IMG/VR virus record: IMGVR_UViG_3300025732_000221
Location: 1 to 27,189 of that record
DNA: 27,189 nt
Strand: one strand, 5' to 3'
DNA from: a virus
The position numbers and the translations under genes were made by a program. Within the stretch, counting starts at the first letter, position 1. Every line of letters starts with the position of its first letter. The notes under the pieces are model-generated. The model was not told the DNA's origin. It ran no database searches and was given only the letters and a program-made list of their open reading frames with translations. This document shows, one piece after another, positions 1-6,042 of the stretch.

Positions 1-75
1 CCACCCCCGCCACCACCAGATCAAGGGAAAAAATTCAGGAAAAAAGAAAACCGGCAGCAGAAAAAAGAGCAATGC

Positions 76-136
76 CCCGCGGGCCTAACGGCCCGCGGGC
101 CATGGGCCACGGCCCATGGCACAAGGCCCGAGGGCC
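76..136. repeat. three consecutive GGCCC-rich hairpins
   Basis: Three perfect inverted repeats follow one another. The first has 10-bp arms at 76-85 and 90-99 around a TAAC loop. The second has 10-bp arms at 99-108 and 111-120 around AC. The third has 5-bp arms at 125-129 and 132-136 around GA. They lie downstream of the last leftward gene, in a 274-bp stretch where I see no gene. They could fold in DNA or RNA, as a transcript 3' end, a protein-binding array or a structure near a genome end. The inverted repeats are directly visible; the role is unknown. Confidence 0.8.
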
Positions 137-211
137 ACGCGCCACGTTTCAGGCGACGAGGGCAAGGGGCCAAGGGCCTAGTTTATAGGGTTTACTTTAC
201 CGCGCAACATT

Positions 212-226
212 ATGCAAATTTTGCAT
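212..226. repeat. 15-bp palindrome (ATGCAAA-T-TTTGCAT)
   Basis: Two 7-bp arms (212-218 and 220-226) flank a single central base. It sits just downstream of the terminator hairpin of the leftward operon, in AT-rich sequence unlike the adjacent GGCC-rich repeats. It looks like a binding site for a dimeric protein, but no gene start lies near it and the function is unknown. Confidence 0.55.
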
Positions 227-240
227 GATCTACAGAGGGG

Positions 241-264
241 AAAGGCCGGACAAAGCCGGCCCTT
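241..264 (-). terminator. terminator of the leftmost leftward genes
   Basis: Read on the minus strand just after the stop codon of the DUF932 gene, GGCCGG and CCGGCC pair around a 6-base loop (arms 256-261 and 244-249). TTT follows, then C residues. The U-tract is short, so this is a weak but well-placed intrinsic terminator. Confidence 0.55.
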
Positions 265-274
265 AAACCACTGG

Positions 275-1231
275 TTAAGCGGACAGTAATTCTAAAGCCC
301 TATTTTTTAATGTTGCACCAGTGCCGAACCATGCCGACTCCATGCGGGTGTTGTCCGAACGTCCGCGCTCATGATCCACCAATTCAGTGACAGCATTCAA
401 GGCCGCCCACCGCGTACCGGCCACGCCTTTAATGTCCGAACCAATGGCGCGCCCGTTGAATAATTCAATGATTCGCTTATATGCGCGCGATTCATTAATG
501 GCAATTTTGCCGGTGTGATACGGCTTTAATAATTCGCTGACAAACGCGTCGCATTCCTCGGCCGTCATGGGCTCGCCTGCTAGCTTGCGGGATTGCACCA
601 GAAAGCGCTCCCACTGATTCGCGACAATCCCAAGCTGCAGCCGAACCGCGTCGGCGTCGAATCGCTCACTGTGCAAAACCCTAATTTGTGATTCGCTGTT
701 ATTCACGGCCGCTGTAATGGTGTTATTGCATACCACGCGCACACTGGTGAATTTTGCAATGGTGGCCATTGTCCCGTCGTATGACGTACCCAGCAATACA
801 TAAGGGCGCACGGTATCGCCCTCAACTACTTCGGCCCCGTCGCTCACTTTTGCCAGTGCCCATACGCGCCGGCCGTAACTGAGCGCGCCGGCCGTCTCCA
901 TTGTGAACCCTCCCAAATCCACCAACTTACTAAAAAATCCCATTACTTCGGAGGGTTGCACCACGTTATAACCCTGTGACACTACAGCCAACGGCGCGCC
1001 GGTGTCGCTCCGGTGTAACACTTTCCGATCAGGCCATGCTTGCGGCTCACTGGTGGCCGGTGTATTAAATAAAACGGGGCTTTCTAGGACATCATAGGCA
1101 AGGCCGGCCTGTTGTGTCCACTGTTCAATTGTCGCGCCGGCTGTCAGCTGCTGCCCTAGTTTATGCCAAGGGGCCAAACCAGAATAAGCCATTGCGGCCG
1201 TGCCTGTTGTTGTGTCGATCATGTGGGCCAT
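275..1231 (-). CDS. DUF932 / phage-plasmid-like protein (TIGR03299 family)
   Basis: This 318-aa protein begins MAHMIDTTTGTAAMAYSG and continues with the family features APWHKLG, a central YVLLGTSYDGTMA segment and VRVVCNNT. I recognise the DUF932 (TIGR03299) family, common in phages and plasmids; its biochemical role is not established. The start is fixed by the AGAAAGGATAG leader directly upstream, with good spacing to ATG. It is the last gene of the leftward group and is followed by a hairpin terminator. A sigma70-like promoter and a 12-bp palindrome lie in the 155-bp gap upstream, so it may also be expressed alone. The length is normal for the family. Confidence 0.9.
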   Translation of the reverse strand: MAHMIDTTTGTAAMAYSGLAPWHKLGQQLTAGATIEQWTQQAGLAYDVLESPVLFNTPATSEPQAWPDRKVLHRSDTGAPLAVVSQGYNVVQPSEVMGFFSKLVDLGGFTMETAGALSYGRRVWALAKVSDGAEVVEGDTVRPYVLLGTSYDGTMATIAKFTSVRVVCNNTITAAVNNSESQIRVLHSERFDADAVRLQLGIVANQWERFLVQSRKLAGEPMTAEECDAFVSELLKPYHTGKIAINESRAYKRIIELFNGRAIGSDIKGVAGTRWAALNAVTELVDHERGRSDNTRMESAWFGTGATLKNRALELLSA

Positions 1232-1282
1232 ATCTATCCTTTCTGAGTTGATAAAAACCGGCTATTTTGTGCCAGTGCTGTA

Positions 1283-1311
1283 ATTGTACTTCGGTTTTAC
1301 ACTTTTTACAA
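1283..1311 (-). promoter_or_regulatory. promoter of the DUF932 gene
   Basis: On the minus strand, TTGTAA (1306-1311) and TACAAT (1283-1288) are separated by 17 bases, about 50 bp upstream of the DUF932 start. The -35 box overlaps a palindrome at 1309-1320. The match to the sigma70 consensus is moderate. Confidence 0.5.
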
Positions 1312-1320
1312 ATTAATTTG
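1309..1320. promoter_or_regulatory. 12-bp palindrome, operator candidate
   Basis: CAAATTAATTTG is a perfect 12-bp palindrome touching the -35 box of the putative DUF932 promoter. Its position fits a repressor or activator site. The protein that would bind it is not identified. Confidence 0.4.
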
Positions 1321-1327
1321 TAGGTGT

Positions 1328-1390
1328 TTACCCCCAATTGTCTAAAAACCACCATATAACTAAAAAAATCAGAATGACAGCAATTATCAC
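1328..1390 (-). CDS. possible 20-aa membrane micropeptide
   Basis: A GTG start overlaps the stop of the upstream Cys-rich gene in the GTGA arrangement, as ATGA overlaps join many genes here. The 20 codons encode an almost purely hydrophobic segment, VIIAVILIFLVIWWFLDNWG, long enough to span a membrane once. The base run before the start is G-rich but is not a clear ribosome binding site. A competing 64-codon frame starts at 1355 and reads through CKKC. This one is a candidate only; I know no homologue. Confidence 0.3.
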   Translation of the reverse strand: MIIAVILIFLVIWWFLDNWG

Positions 1391-2091
1391 GGGGCCCCCA
1401 CTTCGCGCCCAATATCGCCGGCGATATGGTGGCGCAACATTGAACCATAGGGCAAACCACGCACAAAAGAGCGAAGCGCTGCAGCATCATTAGGCGCGCC
1501 CTTTTTTCTGGTGTTATGCCACTGAATCGCCGTCGGGCCGCTCGCTGCATAACAGCCGCCCTTTTCATCCTTTCCTACTTTCTTTTTTCCGGTCCCATGG
1601 GCAACAAATACAACTACAAATTCACGGGCACCACGTGCGCATAATGGGCGGCCACCGCCACACTGTTGACAGCTGAAATTTTCGGCTAATTCTGCAGGGC
1701 ATCGGGCAAATTGCACGCCGTGGATTTTCTTAGGCCACTGATCGGCCGATTCCAGAGGGGCAGCATAAACAGCGGGCCGGCCTAATTCCACAGCGCGGAC
1801 AGCATCGGCCACATTGTCACAGCTTGCATTGATAACGGTCTTATTTGGCTGGGGTAGTGGCAGGGCTTCGGCTGCGAAGTGCGAATAAGTCCAAGCTTGG
1901 CCACCACGTGGCACGCTATCAAAAACGGCTTGTAAATATTCGCTATCAATTTGGGCCGTGCCGGTTTCACTTTTCGGGTGAAGGCTGCAGCTGGTCGGGC
2001 AGGTCCCGTAAGTTTCATGTTCGCCGCTGCGATAAGTCACAGCAATAGGGCCGGTTTTGCTGTTCGCGCTGATTTGTACGGTTTTTAACAT
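1387..2091 (-). CDS. Cys-rich phage protein, gp88/DUF7227-like
   Basis: The 234-aa protein starts MLKTVQISANSKTGPIAVTY and carries CPTSC at residues 31-35. A second cysteine group follows at 131, 141, 144 and 151 (CPAEL...CQQC...C), and the C-terminus is basic. The pattern matches a widespread phage family that I recall as gene product 88-like / DUF7227; the Pfam name is from memory. The clustered cysteines suggest bound zinc or an iron-sulfur cluster. The start follows the TTAGAAAGGATAG leader, and an extended -10 promoter lies just upstream. The enzymatic role is unknown. Confidence 0.8.
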   Translation of the reverse strand: MLKTVQISANSKTGPIAVTYRSGEHETYGTCPTSCSLHPKSETGTAQIDSEYLQAVFDSVPRGGQAWTYSHFAAEALPLPQPNKTVINASCDNVADAVRAVELGRPAVYAAPLESADQWPKKIHGVQFARCPAELAENFSCQQCGGGRPLCARGAREFVVVFVAHGTGKKKVGKDEKGGCYAASGPTAIQWHNTRKKGAPNDAAALRSFVRGLPYGSMLRHHIAGDIGREVGAP

Positions 2092-2097
2092 TTTGCT

Positions 2098-2108
2098 CTA
2101 TCCTTTCT
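2098..2108 (-). promoter_or_regulatory. conserved AGAAAGGATAG leader (copy 2 of 4)
   Basis: The 11-base sequence AGAAAGGATAG lies immediately before the start codons of four genes: 1234-1244, 2098-2108 and 2731-2741 on the minus strand, and 4614-4624 on the plus strand. In three copies the match extends to TTAGAAAGGATAG. The AAAGGA part serves as ribosome binding site; the longer identity suggests a shared leader or regulator target. Confidence 0.7.
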
Positions 2109-2343
2109 AAATTGAGGGGCCCAGTATATCAACATTTTTTGACGGTCCCGTAATATATTTTTTAGGGGTTTTCGCTACCCTTTTTATGAGCGGCATTTTG
2201 TTTTCATCCCACGGCAGCACCACAAAAGGGACATCGTCCGCGGACATCGTGCGCATAAAAGAGCGAGCGCGAATCAGCGAAGGGAAAGAGCGAACAACAG
2301 TCCGCGAATCGGGGAAACAGACTTGATAAATGTAGCGGGTCAT
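2107..2343 (-). CDS. small conserved phage-type protein, function unknown
   Basis: This 78-aa protein starts MTRYIYQVCFPDSRTVVRSF. The start codon overlaps the stop of the upstream gene (ATGA), so translation is probably coupled, and AGGAAG lies upstream. A longer reading with 13 extra residues would run into the neighbouring gene and lacks a ribosome site, so it was not used. The composition is mixed alpha/beta with a basic C-terminus, and no domain is recognised. It is encoded between a Tyr-rich small protein and the Cys-rich gp88-like protein. Confidence 0.65.
   Translation of the reverse strand: MTRYIYQVCFPDSRTVVRSFPSLIRARSFMRTMSADDVPFVVLPWDENKMPLIKRVAKTPKKYITGPSKNVDILGPSI
2123..2131 (-). 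promoter_or_regulatory. extended -10 promoter of the Cys-rich gene
   Basis: On the minus strand TGATATACT gives an extended -10 element (TG-N-TATACT) within the last codons of the upstream gene, about 35 bp before the start at 2091. No good -35 box is visible, which is usual for extended -10 promoters. Confidence 0.45.
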
Positions 2344-2726
2344 TTTGAGGCTTCCTTGGCAAATTGCATGGCTGCATACCAAACCTCTTTAGCGTCGCAA
2401 ATTGACGTATAGACTTCTGACATAGAATCGTAAAATTCATTGCTGCTGCGCTCTTCACTGTCGGCACGCAAAAAGCGCTCAACGTCTTCACGATCAGCGA
2501 CAGCAACACAGCTTAGGTATGCTTCAACAAAAGCATTTTCTTCAGGAGTAAGGCGACGCGGGATTTTTTCTTCAACTGAGTACAGTTCCCACTCTACATA
2601 ATCGTCTTTTTTGCAATCGCCCATCTCTAACGATTTGGCAAGATCTACCGCCTGCTCATAATTCACGGCTTTCACCGTCGCATAGTAGTATTGGTAATAA
2701 CTCATGCGCACGTTGTATGTCTTCAT
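2340..2726 (-). CDS. small acidic protein, function unknown
   Basis: This 128-aa acidic protein starts MKTYNVRMSYYQYYYATVKA. The N-terminal part resembles short phage proteins that read beta strand, then helix (EQAVDLAKSLE). The second half is helical and Glu-rich. The start was chosen because the TTAGAAAGGATAG leader ends 4 bases before this ATG; an upstream in-frame ATG would cover that leader. The gene has its own promoter and inverted-repeat operator upstream and is translationally coupled to the 78-aa gene downstream. No functional domain is recognised. Confidence 0.75.
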   Translation of the reverse strand: MKTYNVRMSYYQYYYATVKAVNYEQAVDLAKSLEMGDCKKDDYVEWELYSVEEKIPRRLTPEENAFVEAYLSCVAVADREDVERFLRADSEERSSNEFYDSMSEVYTSICDAKEVWYAAMQFAKEASK

Positions 2727-2741
2727 TTCTCTATCCTTTCT

Positions 2742-2762
2742 AAGCACCGGATCAAGCACCGG
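2742..2762. repeat. 12-bp period direct repeat in a leader
   Basis: AAGCACCGG occurs twice (2742-2750 and 2754-2762) with a 3-base spacer, in the untranslated leader between the promoter at 2770-2797 and the gene starting at 2726. It may be a regulatory site or a small duplication. Confidence 0.5.
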
Positions 2763-2769
2763 CAGCGCC

Positions 2770-2797
2770 AGTATAGCAAGGTTTTGACACCTTGCAA
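2770..2797 (-). promoter_or_regulatory. promoter with embedded inverted repeat
   Basis: On the minus strand TTGCAA (2792-2797) and TATACT (2770-2775) are 16 bases apart. The spacer and -35 box carry a perfect 7-bp inverted repeat, GCAAGGT...ACCTTGC (2776-2782 and 2789-2795). Such a repeat covering the promoter core is typical of a repressor operator. It probably drives the gene at 2340-2726. Confidence 0.6.
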
Positions 2798-2810
2798 CAC
2801 CTTTTTACAT

Positions 2811-3215
2811 TTATTTTACTAAACCTAGGGTTTCCTCTAGTTCTTTCCAAGGCATCCCCCTAGAAGGCCAACAGCGAAGGGGCTCAAGCTTTATGCCCTG
2901 CGTAGCCAATTCCATCGCATCGCGCCCATGGTATAGGCGTATGGTCGAGGGCCGTAGTGTATTGCCTGCGTCAAGCACAAGCACAAAGCAAGGTCTGCCC
3001 TTGGCAGCATGACGAGTCATGAAAGCAATCTGGTGTGGTCGCAGCCCCACTTTTAAGCCCTTGGCCACCACTTTCAATTCCACCAGAACGAAGGCATCCC
3101 CGACACCAATCATCATGTCAGGGATACCAAGGTTGACGCGATTCTCCACCCGTTCAATATCGCAGTTGACAAGGCCAGCTTTCACTCTGGCCGAAAACCT
3201 AGCTTCAGGCGTCAT
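2811..3215 (-). CDS. VRR-NUC / resolvase-like PD-(D/E)XK nuclease
   Basis: The 134-aa protein carries the PD-(D/E)XK nuclease core: GIPD with Asp33, then VELK with Glu47 and Lys49, then HQ with Gln62. This fits a VRR-NUC or Holliday-junction-resolvase-like endonuclease acting on branched DNA, plausibly before packaging. The start at 3215 (MTPEARFSAR) has GGGGGG upstream and overlaps the terminase small subunit gene by 11 bases. The longer start at 3308 would overlap by more than 100 bases. Its position next to the terminase gene supports a role in resolving or trimming concatemers. Confidence 0.8.
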   Translation of the reverse strand: MTPEARFSARVKAGLVNCDIERVENRVNLGIPDMMIGVGDAFVLVELKVVAKGLKVGLRPHQIAFMTRHAAKGRPCFVLVLDAGNTLRPSTIRLYHGRDAMELATQGIKLEPLRCWPSRGMPWKELEETLGLVK

Positions 3216-3873
3216 CTGATCCCCCCAGATCCTGCTCAAAGATGTCAGGCGGAGGGTTTGCCACTCCCGCGTCGAATTCAGGATCTCGTTCTCTTGCTGC
3301 ACTGTCAATCACCGTTCCTGTGTCCGCATCGATCAAGGCGCTAGGCGGTGGCCCGCCATACAGCTTTTTAAGCTCGTCAAGCTTGCGCTGCACCTCTTCC
3401 TTGCTCATGCTGTCAATTGTGCCGTGGCGGATCTCTTTGCGCTCCACATAGATCGTTCCCAAAGCTTGGCCCCGACGATACTCTGCTTGCACGGCAGCAG
3501 CAAATGCACCGGCATCCAAAGCTTTATCGCGAATGATCTGAAGGTCGCGCATATGGCGCTCATAAGACGTGTTGTATTTCGATGCCAAGTCAGCGCGATA
3601 AGCCTGAATGGCAGCCACCACGTGTGGATTAATATCGGGGTTTGTCAGCTTCCAAGCCATGACAGAGGCGCTACTGGGTTTATACCCAGCTTTGATCGCA
3701 GCCTCTTTCATTGTGGTACGGCCGTCGCCGCTCACAAGCTCAGTAACGAAGGTCCATTCCTTGGCTGTCAGCTTGCGACGCTGCGCACGCAGCGGAGCGA
3801 CTTCAGTAGACATTCGTTTCTGTGCCTTGTCAGGCATGACAGGGGGAACATTCCAAACGTCTTTCTTGGCCAT
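3205..3873 (-). CDS. terminase small subunit
   Basis: The 222-aa protein has an N-terminal helix-turn-helix region, LTAKEWTFVTELV...TMKEAAIKAGYKPSSASV (about residues 36-75). A long helical, charged stretch and an acidic, Pro-rich tail follow. This is the Terminase_2-type small subunit that recognises phage DNA and recruits the large subunit. The start MAKKDVW overlaps the preceding stop as TAATG and has GGAG eight bases upstream. An upstream in-frame ATG would lie inside the neighbouring gene. The large subunit is not in the window. Confidence 0.85.
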   Translation of the reverse strand: MAKKDVWNVPPVMPDKAQKRMSTEVAPLRAQRRKLTAKEWTFVTELVSGDGRTTMKEAAIKAGYKPSSASVMAWKLTNPDINPHVVAAIQAYRADLASKYNTSYERHMRDLQIIRDKALDAGAFAAAVQAEYRRGQALGTIYVERKEIRHGTIDSMSKEEVQRKLDELKKLYGGPPPSALIDADTGTVIDSAARERDPEFDAGVANPPPDIFEQDLGGSDDA

Positions 3874-4088
3874 TAGCTGATTCTCCACAAACGCCAACCC
3901 TCGTCAACCTTGCGAAGGGTGAACACCCAATCAGGTTTGTGAACGCGGGTAAAGCGAAGGGCAGCCACGCGGCAGCTCTCAGCTTGCTTGCGCTGCTTAA
4001 ACAGGATGCTGTCACCCTCTTCCATCTCATTGAATGGGTATTTGGATCGGTTGGTTGGCAGGGCGATTCCCTGATCGATTTGTACCAT
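3873..4088 (-). CDS. small phage protein, DUF7303-like
   Basis: This 71-aa protein begins MVQIDQGIALPTNRSKYPFN, passes through MEEGDSILF and ends GWRLWRIS. This matches a widespread family of short phage proteins that I recall as DUF7303; the name is from memory. Function is unknown. The start has GGGAG seven bases upstream and lies about 22 bp downstream of the probable transcription start of a strong promoter. It is the first gene of the leftward group and overlaps the terminase small subunit start by one base (TAATG). Confidence 0.75.
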   Translation of the reverse strand: MVQIDQGIALPTNRSKYPFNEMEEGDSILFKQRKQAESCRVAALRFTRVHKPDWVFTLRKVDEGWRLWRIS

Positions 4089-4116
4089 CGTTAACTCCCG
4101 TAAAAGAACTATCAGC

Positions 4117-4145
4117 AGTATAACGAGTGACAACCCCAGAGTCAA
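4117..4145 (-). promoter_or_regulatory. strong sigma70 promoter, leftward
   Basis: On the minus strand TTGACT (4140-4145) and TATACT (4117-4122) are separated by exactly 17 bases. This is one of the best promoter matches in the window. It faces the terminase small subunit group and leaves a leader of about 22 bases before the first gene. Confidence 0.8.
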
Positions 4146-4551
4146 CCCAAAACCATTTTTAGGGTTCCTATAGAACTTTTGGAGGGTATAGTGTGATTTT
4201 ATTTTTTCAGAATTCATCTCGCGGAGCCCCCCTGAAAAAATTACATCTCTGACAAAGACGTAATTTGCCGGATGCTCATAAAGTATTGATTTCATTGAAC
4301 TATTACACCATTACGTCTATTACGCCAAATCTCACAAAAAATAAAAAAAAAACACCCCTTACCCCTAAAAGTTCTATAGCACCTAAACCAAAGTATTCAT
4401 TTTTCCCCCATTTTCACCCTTTTTGACCCTCGGTCCTCGGTCCTCGCACCCTCCCCCTCCAACCACTGTATATCCACCCAGTCCCACCCCAAACCCAACA
4501 AAAACCCCCAAACCTAGGGAAAACACCTAGAAAAAAGTAGCTTTTACGTAA
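4146..4551. other. divergent non-coding region, candidate origin/control region
   Basis: No credible gene lies here. A 13-base sequence, CTATAGAACTTTT, occurs at 4168-4180 and inverted at 4367-4379. AAATTAC and GTAATTT form an inverted repeat at 4238-4266. ATTAC is repeated at 4302, 4310 and 4319 with 8-9-base spacing. An A-tract follows at about 4334-4351. From about 4351 to 4525 the plus strand is C/A-rich with few G. CTCGGTC is repeated near 4431-4445. Outward promoters flank the region. Repeats plus an AT tract and strand bias suggest an origin or a regulatory hub; this is inference. Confidence 0.45.
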
Positions 4552-4580
4552 TTGACCTAACTAGCTAAAAGATTGATAAT
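4552..4580 (+). promoter_or_regulatory. sigma70 promoter of the rightward small-gene polycistron
   Basis: TTGACC (4552-4557) and GATAAT (4575-4580) are separated by 17 bases. The next gene starts at 4629 after an AGAAAGGATAG leader. No other clear promoter was found in the following 5.5 kb, so this is probably the main promoter of the cluster. Confidence 0.7.
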
Positions 4581-4628
4581 ACTCCTGTCAACAACGACAA
4601 ACCACTGTAACTTAGAAAGGATAGTGAC

Positions 4629-4886
4629 ATGACTAATCAGTCAGACAATTCGGATAAAAAGGTCGAACGAATCATGGACGACGCGCAGACTTTGCTTATT
4701 TTTTGCGAAACTGCATTCCCTAAACCCTCACAAGCTTGGTTCGCGTGCCTTGTTTCTTCAGCCATTCTGACCGCTGAATTGGAAGTGCCCTTGGAGAAGT
4801 TTTTGGAGGGTTTTGAGCACGCATACAACGATGCGATGAGTGCCAAATTCAACGATGCGATGGGAGGCAAGTCCTATGATCACTAA
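4629..4886 (+). CDS. small phage protein, function unknown
   Basis: This 85-aa, mainly helical protein starts MTNQSDNSDKKVERIMDDAQ. The stretch PSQAWFACLVSSAILTAELE followed by VPLEKFLEGF recalls a common short phage family without assigned function. It opens the rightward polycistron and carries the same AGAAAGGATAG leader as three leftward genes, suggesting common control. It overlaps the next gene by 11 bases. No membrane segment is convincing, although the centre is hydrophobic. Confidence 0.75.
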   Translation: MTNQSDNSDKKVERIMDDAQTLLIFCETAFPKPSQAWFACLVSSAILTAELEVPLEKFLEGFEHAYNDAMSAKFNDAMGGKSYDH

Positions 4887-5121
4887 TGCGCACGATTTCA
4901 TTCCTGTTACGCGTATTGACAATCGTTTGACGCCGTTTAACACGGGCAAGGTACAGATTGGTCTGTTGTATCAGCCGAAGCCTCCTGAGATGACGAGTTC
5001 TGAGGAGCTGATTCAGGCTGCGCTGCTTGGAAAACCAACGATGTATCGGCAGCCATCGATGTGGCCCGTGATCCTTGGTTCTGCAATCTTGGCAATTCTT
5101 TTAATCTTTTTGGTGGGGTAA
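4876..5121 (+). CDS. small tail-anchored membrane protein
   Basis: This 81-aa protein starts MITNAHDFIPVTRIDNRLTP and ends in one hydrophobic segment, WPVILGSAILAILLIFLVG, with almost nothing after it. It should insert in the inner membrane by its C-terminus, with the N-terminal part probably in the cytoplasm. GGGAGG lies 8 bases upstream of the ATG at 4876; an upstream in-frame ATG at 4840 would overlap the previous gene more and lacks a ribosome site. Function is unknown; superinfection exclusion or lysis control are possible but unsupported. Confidence 0.7.
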   Translation: MITNAHDFIPVTRIDNRLTPFNTGKVQIGLLYQPKPPEMTSSEELIQAALLGKPTMYRQPSMWPVILGSAILAILLIFLVG

Positions 5122-5123
5122 CT

Positions 5124-5402
5124 ATGCAACATTTGCATGAATTCTTGTATGACTGTGACGAGTTGGGTCTGCAGCTCAAATGCTTTTTTGAATATGAGCC
5201 GGCGGAGGTTGGTTCTATTGAGCCGATGTCTGGCATGAAGTTGGAGCCGGACTATCCGGAGGTGTGGACTTTGATCTCTGTGTTTTTGCCCAAGAGCGAT
5301 GTGGACTTGAGCGGGGTTTTGCATCCGGATGTGATTTCTCAGATCGAACGTGATGCTGCGGTTTATTTTGAGGAAATGCGTGAGGAGAAATACTATGACT
5401 GA
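5124..5402 (+). CDS. small acidic phage protein
   Basis: This 92-aa acidic protein starts MQHLHEFLYDCDELGLQLKC. It contains FEYEPAEVGSIEP and ends with a helical, Glu-rich tail after VLHPDVISQIERDA. The FEYEPAE...PEV pattern occurs in many short phage proteins of unknown function. The start follows the previous stop by two bases with GGTGGGG upstream. It overlaps the next gene by 8 bases. Confidence 0.7.
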   Translation: MQHLHEFLYDCDELGLQLKCFFEYEPAEVGSIEPMSGMKLEPDYPEVWTLISVFLPKSDVDLSGVLHPDVISQIERDAAVYFEEMREEKYYD

Positions 5403-5568
5403 AGATCCAAAACAATTTATTGAACTTGGTTTCCAACTGGGTAAGACGGAAAAAGCGTACAAGGCAACGGATGATCTGCTGCTGTCTGTTCTGATGGGGG
5501 ACATCGATCCCATGCAGGCCATGATTGAGCGGATGAAGATTAGGGATGCATACCATGAACAACTCTGA
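5395..5568 (+). CDS. short helical protein, function unknown
   Basis: This 57-aa protein (MTEDPKQFIELGFQLGKTEK...) is predicted fully helical. The ATG overlaps the previous gene's end by 8 bases and has GAGGAGAAA upstream, a strong ribosome site. A longer reading from 5350 has no such site. I recognise no family. Confidence 0.6.
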   Translation: MTEDPKQFIELGFQLGKTEKAYKATDDLLLSVLMGDIDPMQAMIERMKIRDAYHEQL

Positions 5569-5761
5569 CCAAAGGCCTGATTGCCACAAGTGCGTGAACC
5601 GTGATCCTTTGCCCATGACGCATCACATCCAGTGCTTGGAGCCCAAGGCTTTGATCTCTGCGAATGCGCGCGCAGCGCAGAAGGGTTGGTTCCATTGGCC
5701 GTGGAACTTTGACCCTATTTGGTTGGAGGAGTGCAGTAAGTATGAGGAGAAAAAAGCATGA
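5555..5761 (+). CDS. small putative zinc-binding phage protein
   Basis: This 68-aa protein has DCHKC near the N-terminus followed by HH and C (HHIQC), a plausible Cys/His zinc site. A conserved C-terminal half reads GWFHWPWNFDPIWLEEC. I recognise this as a widespread small phage protein with spaced C-x2-C ... H-x2-C, but no function is known. The start at 5555 is preferred over 5546 on spacing from AGGG. It overlaps the upstream gene by 14 bases and the downstream gene by the ATGA junction. Confidence 0.7.
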   Translation: MNNSDQRPDCHKCVNRDPLPMTHHIQCLEPKALISANARAAQKGWFHWPWNFDPIWLEECSKYEEKKA

Positions 5762-6042
5762 GCGAACGAGGCATGACCGAACGTTTAGACAAAATGATTG
5801 AAGAGGCGCTGAAGAAGTCCTTTTTGGATGGATACAAGCAGGGGTTTAGGGATGGATATGACCAAGCGTATCCGGATCAGTTGGAGCAGCCTGAGCCAAA
5901 TCAGGAGGGGGTAATTTCAATAACTGCGCCGCAGCCTATTGGATATCTTTGTGAGAACGCTGTGGGGCACCGGTACTTTAGGTGGAAGAAGCCGTCCAGT
6001 GTTTACAAGCCTGTGGCTTTGTATGTGAAGGAACAGAAATGA
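5758..6042 (+). CDS. small phage protein with PVALY-type C-terminal module
   Basis: The 94-aa protein starts MSERGMTERLDKMIEEALKK. A charged helix with FLDGYKQGFRDGYDQAY follows, then a C-terminal module from PQPIGYLCEN to SVYKPVALYV. The same kind of module (W or Y, then xPLYT/xPVALY) appears in the mosaic 335-aa protein downstream at 7293-8300 (VVWMYQD...TPLYT). GAGGAG lies upstream and the start overlaps the previous stop (ATGA). Function is unknown; the construction suggests module shuffling. Confidence 0.7.
   Translation: MSERGMTERLDKMIEEALKKSFLDGYKQGFRDGYDQAYPDQLEQPEPNQEGVISITAPQPIGYLCENAVGHRYFRWKKPSSVYKPVALYVKEQK

Noticed and set aside
1161-1355. 64-codon frame with CKKC and HWH, starting at 1355 on the minus strand
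   Set aside because: It covers the putative promoter and the AGAAAGGATAG leader of the DUF932 gene and runs 71 bases into it; there is no ribosome site before its ATG.
3019-3219. Plus-strand open frames opposite the nuclease and terminase genes
   Set aside because: They are antisense to genes with clear motifs and have no ribosome sites or recognisable sequence.
4089-4295. Upstream in-frame extension of the 71-aa gene, including a hydrophobic segment
   Set aside because: It covers the best sigma70 promoter of the region and repeats; GGGAG with correct spacing supports the start at 4088.
4429-4446. CTCGGTC tandem copies as a CRISPR-like or microsatellite array
   Set aside because: Only two to three copies of a 7-base unit, no spacers; treated as part of the control region.
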